64,000 nucleotides of DNA. Source: Pseudomonadota bacterium (GTDB lineage Bacteria; Pseudomonadota; Alphaproteobacteria; Caulobacterales; Caulobacteraceae). Of the stretch, positions 34,125 through 42,252 are shown in pieces. Within the stretch, counting starts at the first letter, position 1. Each line of letters opens with the position of its first letter. The stretch lies in assembly GCA_020161365.1 (NCBI GenBank), contig JAIUNU010000006.1:1-64000 (forward strand), in the 5' to 3' direction. A program made the translations under genes and the position numbers. Below the pieces are notes generated by a model, which saw only the letters and a list, made by a program, of their open reading frames with translations, was not told the origin of the DNA and ran no database searches.

Positions 34125-34655
34125 TCAATCCATCGCGCCGATATACGGCAGGCCTCGGCTCTTGCCTTCGTCGTCCAGGCCGTAGCCCACGAGGTAGCGG
34201 GCCGGCGCTTCCCAGGCGACGAAGTCGGGGTCCATGCCGCGATCCTTGGGCCAAGGCTTGCGGGCGAAGACGGCGGTCAGCACTTCGCTGGCGCCGGCGT
34301 CTTTCACGAGGCGCGCGGCCTCCGACAGCGACAGGCCGGTGTCGAAGACGTCGTCAACGACCAGGGCGCGGCGGCCGACCAGCGGGCGCTGCAGATCGGC
34401 GCGGACCTCACAGCGGCCCGAGCTCTTGCGCTCGTCGTGATAGGAGGCCAGCCACAGGGCGTCGAAGCGGACATCGCGTCCGGCTTTCCAGAGGGCGCGG
34501 GTCAGGTCGGCGGCGAACCACAGGCCGCCGGTCAGCAGGCAGACGACGACGGTGTCGTCGTCGATGCGCGGCGCGATCTGTTCGGCCAGTTTTTGAACCC
34601 GCTCGGCGATCTCGGCTTCCGAGATCAGGACTTCGGGCTTGGGGAGGTCATTCAT
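34125..34655 (-). CDS. hpt: Hypoxanthine phosphoribosyltransferase-type enzyme
   Basis: 176 residues. It salvages hypoxanthine or guanine with PRPP. The PRPP motif is ALVVDDVFDTGLSLSEA, and VVVCLLTGGLWFAADL plus LWLASYHDERKS match the HGPRT substrate regions. The ATG at 34655 gives MNDLPKPEVLISEAEIA, the normal start; the earlier in-frame ATG is not family-like. It overlaps the end of the zinc-ribbon gene by 8 bp and follows it in the same operon. Confidence 0.87.
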   Translation of the reverse strand: MNDLPKPEVLISEAEIAERVQKLAEQIAPRIDDDTVVVCLLTGGLWFAADLTRALWKAGRDVRFDALWLASYHDERKSSGRCEVRADLQRPLVGRRALVVDDVFDTGLSLSEAARLVKDAGASEVLTAVFARKPWPKDRGMDPDFVAWEAPARYLVGYGLDDEGKSRGLPYIGAMD

Positions 34656-35580
34656 GATGGGCGGGTTCGTGAGAGTCTGAAGGGGGAGTTTGGTCCCCGC
34701 TCTCATGTCCCGGGGGTTCCTGTCCAGCCGCTTCGTGCGCGACCGGGGCGTCCTGCGCGCCGCGCAGGGCGACTTCGGGCTCGCCGCCTTGCGCCTCGGG
34801 CTTCTTCAGGGCGGTCTTGACCGCCTTGGCGGCGCCCGGTTCGGTGGCGAAGGCGATCTGAAGGTCCTTGGCTGTCCGAGGCGGGTCGAGGAAGGTGATC
34901 GAGAAGTGCCGCACTTCGCCCGGCGGGATCTTGGCGTCAGCGGCGGCCGCCAGTTGGCCGGCCACGCGCTTGTCTTCCTTGCTGAGCAGCTCCACGCGCA
35001 GCGGCGGCGCGACGACTTCATGCTCGGTGATATTGCGGATCGAGCCGGTGATCGTGACGGCCGCGTGGCCGTCCTGCATCGACGGCTGAGCCTTGATGCT
35101 GTCGCGATCGATCACGAGCCCAACGGTGTTCACCGGCAGGCCAACCGCCGCATAGGCGCCTGCCGAGCCCGGCATGATCCGCACCACATCGATCCGGAAG
35201 ATCAGGGCGGCCACGACAACCACCGCCATGGCGGCGGCCATGCCGGCCCAGATCACGCCGGTGGTGGTGGCCGCGCGGAGTCGACGCTCGGCGTCGGCGC
35301 GGGCGCGGAAGACCTTGGGCAGTTCCTCGCCCGGCAGGGCGCTGACCGGCGGCTCTTCGATTTCGGCGACCGGTTCCGGGGTCTCGACGCGCTCTGGTTC
35401 GGGATCGCTGTTGGCGCTGGCCGGTTCGTCGAAGAGGTCTAGCGGCTCCTCGACGTCTTCATCCTTGCGGGCGGTCCAACGATGTCCGCACGAGGCGCAA
35501 CGCACGACGCGGCCATCCGGCCCGACCTTGGAGTCGTCGACGAAATAGCGGCTGGCGCACTCCGGGCAGGTCAGTATCAT
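34648..35580 (-). CDS. MJ0042-type zinc-ribbon membrane protein (DUF3426-like)
   Basis: 310 residues. The N-terminal zinc ribbon is CPEC at 4-7 and CASCGHRW at about 28-35. An acidic Pro/Glu linker follows, then one membrane helix (about 122-142, VIWAGMAAAMAVVVVAALIF). The extracytoplasmic domain has VITRG-like SIRNITEHEVVAPPLRVELL, the usual beta-domain of DUF3426. An acidic/His tail ends in HEPAHHE. The function is unknown, though alphaproteobacteria often encode it beside ftsE. The ATG at 35580 is chosen because MILTCPEC is the typical opening. Confidence 0.82.
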   Translation of the reverse strand: MILTCPECASRYFVDDSKVGPDGRVVRCASCGHRWTARKDEDVEEPLDLFDEPASANSDPEPERVETPEPVAEIEEPPVSALPGEELPKVFRARADAERRLRAATTTGVIWAGMAAAMAVVVVAALIFRIDVVRIMPGSAGAYAAVGLPVNTVGLVIDRDSIKAQPSMQDGHAAVTITGSIRNITEHEVVAPPLRVELLSKEDKRVAGQLAAAADAKIPPGEVRHFSITFLDPPRTAKDLQIAFATEPGAAKAVKTALKKPEAQGGEPEVALRGAQDAPVAHEAAGQEPPGHESGDQTPPSDSHEPAHHE

Positions 35581-35662
35581 GGCCGCGAATCGAACGAACC
35601 CCACATGACTTCATGGGGTCGCTGATTTTAACCCTGATGTCCAGAAAGCCCAGTGACGCGCC

Positions 35663-36370
35663 TTGCGGATCGACACAGAACAGGGCGATGACGCCCTTCC
35701 GGTGGTCCGCTTCGAAGGCGTCTCGATGCGCTACGGCCGGGCGCCGGAAACCCTCAGAGATATAAGCTTTTCCCTGGAGCAGGGCTCGTTCCACTTCCTG
35801 ACCGGCGCGTCGGGGGCGGGCAAGAGTTCGCTGCTGAAATTGATCTACCTGGCGCACCGTGCGTCACGGGGTCGCGTGGAGCTGTTTGGGCGAGACGTCA
35901 GCCTGACCCACGCCTCGGACCTGCCTTTCCTGCGTCGGCGCATCGGGGTGGTCTTCCAGGAGTTCCGGCTGCTTGAGCACTTGTCGGTGTTCGACAACGC
36001 CGCCCTGCCCCTGAGAATCCTCGGCCGCAAACCGGCGACCTATCGTGAGGATGTGGCCGAGCTTTTGAACTGGGTGGGTCTGGGTGAGCGGATGCACGCC
36101 CTGCCCGCCACGTTGTCGGGCGGCGAGAAGCAGAGGCTGGCCATCGCCCGCGCCGTCGTAGACCGTCCCGACGTGCTGCTGGCCGACGAGCCGACCGGCA
36201 ATGTCGATCCGGCCATGTCGCTGCGCCTGCTGCGGCTGTTCGTCGAGTTGAACCGGCTGGGCACTACCGTGCTGATTGCCACCCACGACGAAGATCTCGT
36301 GGCCCGCGCCGGCCGTCCGACCCTGCACCTTGAGCATGGCCGGCTGATCCCGCTTGGAGGACGCTCATGA
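35663..36370 (+). CDS. ftsE: Cell-division ATP-binding protein FtsE
   Basis: 235 residues from TTG. It is the ATPase of the FtsEX complex, which drives peptidoglycan-hydrolase activation at the division site. Walker A GASGAGKSS at 48-56, the FtsE-type VVFQEFRLL Q-loop, signature LSGGEKQR at 151-158, Walker B LLADEPTGNVD at about 172-182 and H-loop His208 are all present. Most family members start at the residue equivalent to GTG 35702 (VRFEGVSMRYG), so the real start may be there. Coupled to ftsX by ATGA overlap. Confidence 0.92.
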   Translation: MRIDTEQGDDALPVVRFEGVSMRYGRAPETLRDISFSLEQGSFHFLTGASGAGKSSLLKLIYLAHRASRGRVELFGRDVSLTHASDLPFLRRRIGVVFQEFRLLEHLSVFDNAALPLRILGRKPATYREDVAELLNWVGLGERMHALPATLSGGEKQRLAIARAVVDRPDVLLADEPTGNVDPAMSLRLLRLFVELNRLGTTVLIATHDEDLVARAGRPTLHLEHGRLIPLGGRS

Positions 36371-37260
36371 GCGAATTCTTCCAGGTTTCGCGCTGGCGCC
36401 CGGGCCCGCTCTTGCCCCCGCGCGACGCGCGCGACGGTGCCCTGGTGTTCGTCGTCGCGGTGCTGTGCTTCCTGGCGTGCCTCACCGCCTTCGCCGCCCT
36501 GGCGGCCAACCGCGCGGCGCAAGGCTGGACGGCCCAGCTCAGCGGCTCGGCGACGGTCGTCGTCCGCGCGCGGGCCAACGAGACGCCGGACAGCGCCGCG
36601 GCGCGGGCCGCCGAGACCCTGGCCGGGGTCCGTGGGGTCGTCGAGGCCCAGGCCCTGCCCCGCGAGAAGGCCGAAGCGCTGCTCGAACCCTGGATCGGCA
36701 AGGAGGCGCTGGTCGACGATCTCCCCACGCCGCGCCTGGTCACCCTGGATCTTGATCCCAAGGCTCCGCCGACGGCTGCGGTGCTTGAGCGCGCGCTCGG
36801 CGCCGCCGGGCTGGACGCGACCGTGGATGACCACAGTCGCTGGATCGCCGACATCGAACGCGCCGCGGATCTGGCGCGCCTGACCGCCTTGGGCGTTTTT
36901 GCGCTGATCGCCGCCGCGACCGCGGCCGTCATCGCCTTTGCGACCCGCGCCGGCCTGGCCGCCCGCCGCGAGGTGATCGAGGTTCTCCACTTCTCGGGGG
37001 CGGAAGCCCGCTTTATCGCCGGACTGTTCCAGAACCGGTTTGCGACGATGGGCGCCCTGGCGGGCTTGCTGGGGGGCGCGGGGGCGGTCATCATCGGGGC
37101 CGCCGCGCGTTACTTTGGCGGAGGGAGCGGCCTGGTTCCGGTGTTGCCGCTGGCGTGGATCGACCTGCTGGCCGCCCTGCCCGCTCCAGTGATCGCGGCC
37201 GTGATCGCCGGCGTCTCCGCGCGCCTGGCGGCCTCGCGCATCGTGGGGGAGATGCCGTGA
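36367..37260 (+). CDS. ftsX: Cell-division permease-like protein FtsX
   Basis: 297 residues. The usual topology is visible: cytoplasmic N-terminus, first helix at about 25-45, a large periplasmic loop (about 50-165) and three helices after residue 170 with the FtsX domain motif REVIEVLHFSGAEARFIAGLF. It couples ATP hydrolysis by FtsE to periplasmic hydrolase activators. ATGA overlaps upstream with ftsE and GTGA downstream with the ydcF gene indicate a tightly coupled operon. Confidence 0.92.
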   Translation: MSEFFQVSRWRPGPLLPPRDARDGALVFVVAVLCFLACLTAFAALAANRAAQGWTAQLSGSATVVVRARANETPDSAAARAAETLAGVRGVVEAQALPREKAEALLEPWIGKEALVDDLPTPRLVTLDLDPKAPPTAAVLERALGAAGLDATVDDHSRWIADIERAADLARLTALGVFALIAAATAAVIAFATRAGLAARREVIEVLHFSGAEARFIAGLFQNRFATMGALAGLLGGAGAVIIGAAARYFGGGSGLVPVLPLAWIDLLAALPAPVIAAVIAGVSARLAASRIVGEMP

Positions 37261-37874
37261 AGACCTTGGCCGCCTTGCTGATCGCCCTGATGATCTGGGG
37301 GCTGGGACTGTTGGCCTTCACCGGGCGCGTGGACCAGTCGACCCCTGCGCCCGAGCCGCCCATTTCGGATGGTGTGGTGGTCTTGACCGGCGCCTCGAAC
37401 CTGCGCCTGGAGGCGGCGACACGGCTTCTGGAAGACGGCAAAGGCAAGCGGCTGCTGATCTCCGGCGTCAACCGCGAGGCGACCCGCGCCGATGTTCAGT
37501 CGGTCACCCGGGCGGTGAAGCCGATCTATGACTGTTGCGTGGACCTCGGCTTCTCGGCCGCCGACACCGTGGGCAACGCCCGCGAGACGGCGGAATGGGC
37601 CAAGTCGAAGGGGTATAAGAGTCTGATCGTGGTCACCGCCGACTACCACATGCCCCGATCGATGCTGGAGCTGCGCGCGACCATGCCGGACGCGACCCTG
37701 CACCCCTATCCGGTGAAGACCGACCTGAACGCCCGTCGCTGGTGGAAGACCAGCCTCAGTGCGCGGCGCATGATCGTGGAGTACTGCAAGTACCTGGCGA
37801 TTCTGGGCCGCGAAGCGTTCCTGGGGCTGGGACCGAAGGACAAGGCCGCCCCGGCGGCGAAGGAAGCGTCTTGA
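37257..37874 (+). CDS. YdcF/DUF218 family protein
   Basis: 205 residues starting with GTG inside the ftsX stop codon. One N-terminal membrane anchor (LAALLIALMIWGLGLLAF) is followed by the DUF218 fold with DGVVVLTGASNLRLEAATRLL, LLISGVNREAT, the NARETAEWAKSKG helix and IVVTADYHMPRSM. Proteins of this family are associated with envelope metabolism (for example ElyC in lipid-carrier homeostasis), though many are unassigned. Overlap on both sides (GTGA and TTGA) places it in the ftsEX operon, consistent with an envelope role. Confidence 0.87.
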   Translation: MKTLAALLIALMIWGLGLLAFTGRVDQSTPAPEPPISDGVVVLTGASNLRLEAATRLLEDGKGKRLLISGVNREATRADVQSVTRAVKPIYDCCVDLGFSAADTVGNARETAEWAKSKGYKSLIVVTADYHMPRSMLELRATMPDATLHPYPVKTDLNARRWWKTSLSARRMIVEYCKYLAILGREAFLGLGPKDKAAPAAKEAS

Positions 37875-38581
37875 TCTATCTGCGTTCGTTTCTCTTCCAG
37901 CTGGTGTTCTGGCTGTGGTCGATCACCTGGGCGGTCGGCATGCTGCTGGTGCTGCCGCTGCCGCGCCGCATCAACACCTGGTGCCTGACCACCTGGGCCA
38001 GGGGCCTGCTTGTGGGCCTGCGTTTCCTGGCGGGCGTCCGGGTCGAAGTGCGCGGCCAAGAGCACCGCCCGACCGGACCGGCGCTGATCGCGGCCAAGCA
38101 CCAGTCGATGTTCGACGTGTTCAGCCAGTTCGCCCTGCTGCCCGACGCCTGCTTCGTGATGAAGAAGGAGCTCCTGATGGTGCCCCTCTTCGGCTGGCAC
38201 GGCCTGAAGGCGGAGATGATCGTCGTGGATCGTGACGGACACTCCGCAGCGCTGAAGAAGCTAGTGCGCGACGCTGTCGACCGGATGAAGGAAAGCCGCC
38301 AGATCGTGATCTTCCCGGAAGGCACGCGCGGCAAGGTCGGCGAGCCCGGCGACTACAAGCCCGGGATCGCCGCGCTCTATCGCGAACTGAACATGCCGGT
38401 CACGCCGCTGGCCCTGAACTGCGGTTCGCACTGGAACAAGGGTTTCTTGATCCAACCTGGCACGATCGTCTTCGAGTACCTGCCCGCCATCCCCGCCGGC
38501 CTGAAGCGCGGCGAGTTCATGCGCGAACTGCAGACGCGCATCGACGGCGCGACGAAGGCGCTGGAGGACGCGCGGCTCTAG
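37871..38581 (+). CDS. plsC: 1-acyl-sn-glycerol-3-phosphate acyltransferase PlsC
   Basis: 236 residues. It makes phosphatidic acid. The catalytic NHxxxxD-type motif is KHQSMFD at about residues 77-83; FVMKKELLMVPLFGW and FPEGTRGKVGEPG are the other family blocks. One hydrophobic N-terminal helix anchors it. It begins with TTG in the ydcF stop codon (TTGA), giving four consecutive genes (ftsE, ftsX, ydcF, plsC) with overlapping start/stop signals. Its 3' end overlaps the convergent chaC by 4 bp. Confidence 0.9.
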   Translation: MIYLRSFLFQLVFWLWSITWAVGMLLVLPLPRRINTWCLTTWARGLLVGLRFLAGVRVEVRGQEHRPTGPALIAAKHQSMFDVFSQFALLPDACFVMKKELLMVPLFGWHGLKAEMIVVDRDGHSAALKKLVRDAVDRMKESRQIVIFPEGTRGKVGEPGDYKPGIAALYRELNMPVTPLALNCGSHWNKGFLIQPGTIVFEYLPAIPAGLKRGEFMRELQTRIDGATKALEDARL

Positions 38582-39123
38582 GCCGCCTCGATCGCCTCGA
38601 CCATCTTGAGCAGCTTTTCCATCGCGTGATCCCGCACCCCGTCCTGATGCAGATGCATGACGAGGTCGCGCAGGTAATCGATATTGGGTCCCGACAAGCC
38701 CACTGCGCCGGCAATCAGGCCGGCCTGCTGCTCCAGGCTGAGGGCTCCGGCCCACTGGCTGTGCTTCATGTCGGACAGGAACACCAGCGCCGGCGCCTGG
38801 CCACCGCCGTCGATCTTCACGTCGCGCCAGGTTTCGAAATAGGTCTCGGTCGGCTGCTCGCGCTCGCGCAGGTAGGCGTAGACCCCTTCCCACTCCGCGG
38901 CGGCGACGCGATAGGCCATACCGCGCACAGAGCCGCCGGGGGCCAGCCCCAGAACGAGGCCGGGCCGCTCATAGGTGCCGCGATGGTGCACCGAATAGAT
39001 GCAGAACGCCCGCCGCCGGCCGTGGAGCACTGCGGTTCTTCGGTCTATGAACGGGAACCCGGGCCGCCACATCAGCGATCCGTATCCGAACACCCAGCGA
39101 TCTTCGCTGCTCTCTGAACTCAT
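38578..39123 (-). CDS. ChaC-type gamma-glutamylcyclotransferase
   Basis: 181 residues. ChaC acts on glutathione, releasing 5-oxoproline and Cys-Gly. The motif WVFGYGSLMWRPGFPF is the substrate-binding loop, and the general base lies in YLREREQPTETYF. The C-terminus holds SGPNIDYLRDLVMHLHQDG, typical of bacterial ChaC. The ATG at 39123 is used because the family begins just before the FGYGSL strand; the upstream extension overlaps the divergent gene. It faces plsC tail to tail. Confidence 0.87.
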   Translation of the reverse strand: MSSESSEDRWVFGYGSLMWRPGFPFIDRRTAVLHGRRRAFCIYSVHHRGTYERPGLVLGLAPGGSVRGMAYRVAAAEWEGVYAYLREREQPTETYFETWRDVKIDGGGQAPALVFLSDMKHSQWAGALSLEQQAGLIAGAVGLSGPNIDYLRDLVMHLHQDGVRDHAMEKLLKMVEAIEAA

Positions 39124-39151
39124 CACCGATCCCGACTGGACGCGCCCTAGA

Positions 39152-40177
39152 ATGACCCATAACGACGCCGCCCCGTCCCGCAAAGCCCCCGCCAAGGCTC
39201 GCCGTAGCCGGCTGTTCGCGCCCTTCATCCTTGCCGGCATCCTGGCGGGCGGCTGGTGCTATGGCTGGTTCTGGCTGCGGGGCCAAGCCGAGCAGCGGAT
39301 GGACGCCCAGGCGGCCGACCTCAAGTCGCGCGGCTACGACCTGTCGTGGAGCGCGCGCACCTTCTCGGGCTTTCCGTTCCGGATGAATATCCAACTGGCG
39401 GATGTCCGGATCGCCGAGCCGACGGGCTGGGCGCTGCGCGTCCCGCAGTTAAAGGGCGAAGCGGCGGTCTACGACCTCACCCACTGGGTCCTCGTGGCGC
39501 CGGGCGGCGTCGTGCTGACGCGGCCCGAGTCGGGCGACGTCACCATCACCGGCGAAGCCCTGCGCGCCAGCATTTCGCATGTCACCGAGTACCCTCCGCG
39601 CATCTCCATCGAAGGCGCCAAGCTCACCTTCGTCCCGGCTCCGAACGCCAAGCCGTTCACGCTGGTCTCGGCTGATCGCATGCAGTTGCACGTGCGCGGC
39701 GGCGGTCCCGACGACCAGGGCGCGGTGTTCTTCAAGGCCGACGGCGCCAAGACCGCCTTCCCCGGCCTGCTGGGCCGCATCGCTCAGGATAAGACCGCCT
39801 CTATGATCCTGGAGACGCGCCTGTCGCACGTGTCGTATCTGCGCGGCCGCAACTGGGCGGCGGCGGTGAAGCGCTGGGGCGAGGCCGGCGGGCAGATCAC
39901 CGTTCAGCAAAGCCAGATCCTGGCTGGCGACGCCGAAGGCAAGGCGAAGTCCGGTGTGCTGGGCGTGGACGCCGACGGCCGCGTGACGGGTTTGCTCAGT
40001 GTGGCGATCAAGGAGCGCGCCGACCTTTCGCAGCCCATCCGCACGCCGGAGCAAGCGCTGGCGGCCGCCGCCCAGGCTATGGGTCAGGAGCCGATCATCG
40101 AGGCGGACCTGCGATTCGATAACGGCCGCACCTATCTGGGCGCCATCGACACTGGCCCTGCGCCCACCGTCTATTGA
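39152..40177 (+). CDS. DUF2125 family membrane-anchored protein
   Basis: 341 residues. One N-terminal anchor (LFAPFILAGILAGGWCYGWF) is followed by a long beta-rich periplasmic domain with family blocks YDLSWSARTFSGFPFRM and LDLTHWVLVAP-like YDLTHWVLVAPGGV. DUF2125 is common in alphaproteobacteria and has no established function. The ATG at 39152 is 28 bp from the divergent chaC start, so the two promoters overlap. A transcript into the downstream aromatic cluster is possible but there are 102 bp between. Confidence 0.85.
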   Translation: MTHNDAAPSRKAPAKARRSRLFAPFILAGILAGGWCYGWFWLRGQAEQRMDAQAADLKSRGYDLSWSARTFSGFPFRMNIQLADVRIAEPTGWALRVPQLKGEAAVYDLTHWVLVAPGGVVLTRPESGDVTITGEALRASISHVTEYPPRISIEGAKLTFVPAPNAKPFTLVSADRMQLHVRGGGPDDQGAVFFKADGAKTAFPGLLGRIAQDKTASMILETRLSHVSYLRGRNWAAAVKRWGEAGGQITVQQSQILAGDAEGKAKSGVLGVDADGRVTGLLSVAIKERADLSQPIRTPEQALAAAAQAMGQEPIIEADLRFDNGRTYLGAIDTGPAPTVY

Positions 40178-40279
40178 TCGGGCAATCGCGCCGCGCACGC
40201 AATTTTCTTCCCACGAAGGCTGGCTATTGCGTGTTTCGCGGCAAAGACTATGGTCCGCCCTCCAATTTCGGGGAAGAAC

Positions 40280-41080
40280 ATGGGCAGCGACGCGACGGAG
40301 GCCACGCCGTCTCTCGAAGAGGTCCGATGGCGGCTCGACGCCATCGACGGTGAACTGCTGAAACTGCTCGACGAGCGCGCCAGCCTGGCCGGCGCCGTCG
40401 CAGCGGCCAAACGCGCCTCGGGCGATACGGGCTTTGGCCTGCGCCCCGGCCGCGAGGCCCAGATCGTTCGTAAACTGCTCGCCTCGCCCCGCAAGGCCGC
40501 CAGCGCCGCTCTCGTGATCCGCATCTGGCGCGAGATCATGGCCGACAACCTGGCGCGCCAGGGTCCCTATCATCTGGGCGTGTTCGGCGGGCGCGAGTCG
40601 GCGCGCATGGTCGAACTGACCCGCCTGAGGTTTGGAACCGCGCCGCGTCTGTCGCTGCTGCCGTCGGCGCAAGACGCCCTCGCCGTGGCCCGCACGCCGT
40701 GGGGCGTCGGCGTTCTGCCGTTGGCGTCCGACACGCCGTGGTGGGGCCGACTGCTGGCCGAACCCAAGCTGAAGGTCTTCGCCGCACTGCCTTGCCTGGC
40801 CGCCTGGGGCCCGCAGGCCGCGCTCGCCGTGGCCGAGGTCGCGGTGGAGCCGACCGGCGGCGACCAAACCTTCTGGGTCACCGACTCGGCCAAGAGCGCG
40901 TCCGCCATCGTCGAGGCGCTCAGCCAGACCGATGTGGCCGCAGAGCTGATCGCCGACGTCGGCGGCCTGAAGCTCTTTTCGCTCTCCGGCTTCTTCCAGG
41001 CCGATGACCCGCGCCTGGCGCGCGCGCCCGGCCAACTTACGGGGGTCATCGGGGCTGCACCGGAACAGTTCGACGTGTAA
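40280..41080 (+). CDS. Chorismate mutase with a prephenate-dehydratase-like C-terminal region
   Basis: 266 residues. The N-terminal 85 residues are an AroQ-type chorismate mutase: VRWRLDAIDGELLKLLDERA with the catalytic Arg and Lys-type pattern, AAVAAAKRA and VIRIWREIM. The C-terminal 170 residues begin GPYHLGVFGGRESARM and contain DQTFWVTDS, which recalls but does not match the TTRF catalytic motif of prephenate dehydratase. It may have lost that activity or act as a regulatory region. Upstream GGGGAAG supports the ATG at 40280. It leads a cluster with hisC and tyrA, so chorismate to prephenate supply for tyrosine is likely. Confidence 0.8.
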   Translation: MGSDATEATPSLEEVRWRLDAIDGELLKLLDERASLAGAVAAAKRASGDTGFGLRPGREAQIVRKLLASPRKAASAALVIRIWREIMADNLARQGPYHLGVFGGRESARMVELTRLRFGTAPRLSLLPSAQDALAVARTPWGVGVLPLASDTPWWGRLLAEPKLKVFAALPCLAAWGPQAALAVAEVAVEPTGGDQTFWVTDSAKSASAIVEALSQTDVAAELIADVGGLKLFSLSGFFQADDPRLARAPGQLTGVIGAAPEQFDV

Positions 41081-41124
41081 GAGACGGCCGTCTTACCGAA
41101 GACATCCGTCAACCGAGTAGTCCG

Positions 41125-42246
41125 ATGACCGCCGCCTCCAACGATCGCTTCGCCGCGCCGCGCCCCATGCCCAAGCCCGGGATCATGGACATCCATGCCT
41201 ATGTCGGCGGCAAGTCCAAGGTCGAGGGCGTCGCCCATCCGGTCAAACTGTCGAGCAACGAGAACATCCTGGGCAGCAGCGAGAAGGCCAAGGAGGCCTA
41301 TCGCAACGCCGTCGATCGCCTGCACATCTATCCGGACGGCAAGGCCAACATCCTGCGCGCCGCCGTGGCCGAGCGCTACAAGCTGGAGCCAGAGCGCCTG
41401 ACCTTCGGCGACGGCAGCGACGAAATCTTCGCCTTGCTGTGCCAGGTCTATCTCGAGCCGGGAGACAACATCGTCCAGGGCGAGCACGGCTTCGCCGCCT
41501 ACGCCATCGGGGCTCGCGCCTGTCAGGGCGAGGTGCGCATGGCCAAGGAGGTCAACCACCGCGTCGACATCGACGAGGTGGTCAAGTGCGTCGACGAACG
41601 CACCCGCCTGGTGTTCATCGCCAATCCCGCCAACCCGACCGGCACCTGGCTGACCGGCGAGGAGATCCGCGCCCTGCATGCGGGCCTGCCCCCCTCGGTG
41701 ATCCTGGTGCTGGACGGCGCCTATGCCGAGTTCTGCAGCGATCCGCGCTTCGAGGACGGGCTAGAGCTGGCGCGCACCGCCGAGAACGTCATCGTCACGC
41801 GGACCTTCTCGAAGATCCACGGCCTGGCCGCGCTACGCGTGGGCTGGGGCTATGCGCCCGAGCACATCATCGCGCCGATCGAGCGCATCCGGCCGCCGTT
41901 CAACACCTCGATCCCCGCGCAGGAGGCGGCGGTTGCGGCCCTGTTCGACGACGACTTCCAGGACCGTTCGCGCGCCCTGGTCGAGCAGTGGCGCCCGTGG
42001 CTGGCCCAACAGTTGGGCGGGCTTGGCCTGGAGGTGACCCCGTCGGCGGCCAACTTTGTACTGGTGAGCTTCCCGACCACGCCGGGCAAGACCGCCCCGG
42101 AGGCCGAGGCGTTCCTGGCCTCGAAGGGCTACCTCGTCCGCGCCGTCGGCAACTACAACCTGCCCAACGCGATCCGCATCACGATCGGCCTGGAAGAGCA
42201 GAACCGCGCCGTGGTCGAGCTCCTGTCACAGTTCATGGGGCGCTAG
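41125..42246 (+). CDS. hisC: Histidinol-phosphate aminotransferase HisC
   Basis: 373 residues, class-I PLP fold. The PLP lysine sits in TRTFSKIHGLAALRVGWGY near residue 230. VKLSSNENILGSS is the HisC N-terminal substrate motif, and FIANPANPTGTW is the class signature. HisC enzymes often also transaminate aromatic keto acids. Placement between chorismate mutase and tyrA suggests it may serve tyrosine and phenylalanine formation here too, which is an inference. The spacing to tyrA is 6 bp. Confidence 0.92.
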   Translation: MTAASNDRFAAPRPMPKPGIMDIHAYVGGKSKVEGVAHPVKLSSNENILGSSEKAKEAYRNAVDRLHIYPDGKANILRAAVAERYKLEPERLTFGDGSDEIFALLCQVYLEPGDNIVQGEHGFAAYAIGARACQGEVRMAKEVNHRVDIDEVVKCVDERTRLVFIANPANPTGTWLTGEEIRALHAGLPPSVILVLDGAYAEFCSDPRFEDGLELARTAENVIVTRTFSKIHGLAALRVGWGYAPEHIIAPIERIRPPFNTSIPAQEAAVAALFDDDFQDRSRALVEQWRPWLAQQLGGLGLEVTPSAANFVLVSFPTTPGKTAPEAEAFLASKGYLVRAVGNYNLPNAIRITIGLEEQNRAVVELLSQFMGR

Positions 42247-42252
42247 AGACCC

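Noticed and set aside
39449..41035. 528-residue open frame on the minus strand
   Set aside because: It spans two real plus-strand genes (DUF2125 and chorismate mutase) and is compositionally typical of a GC shadow.
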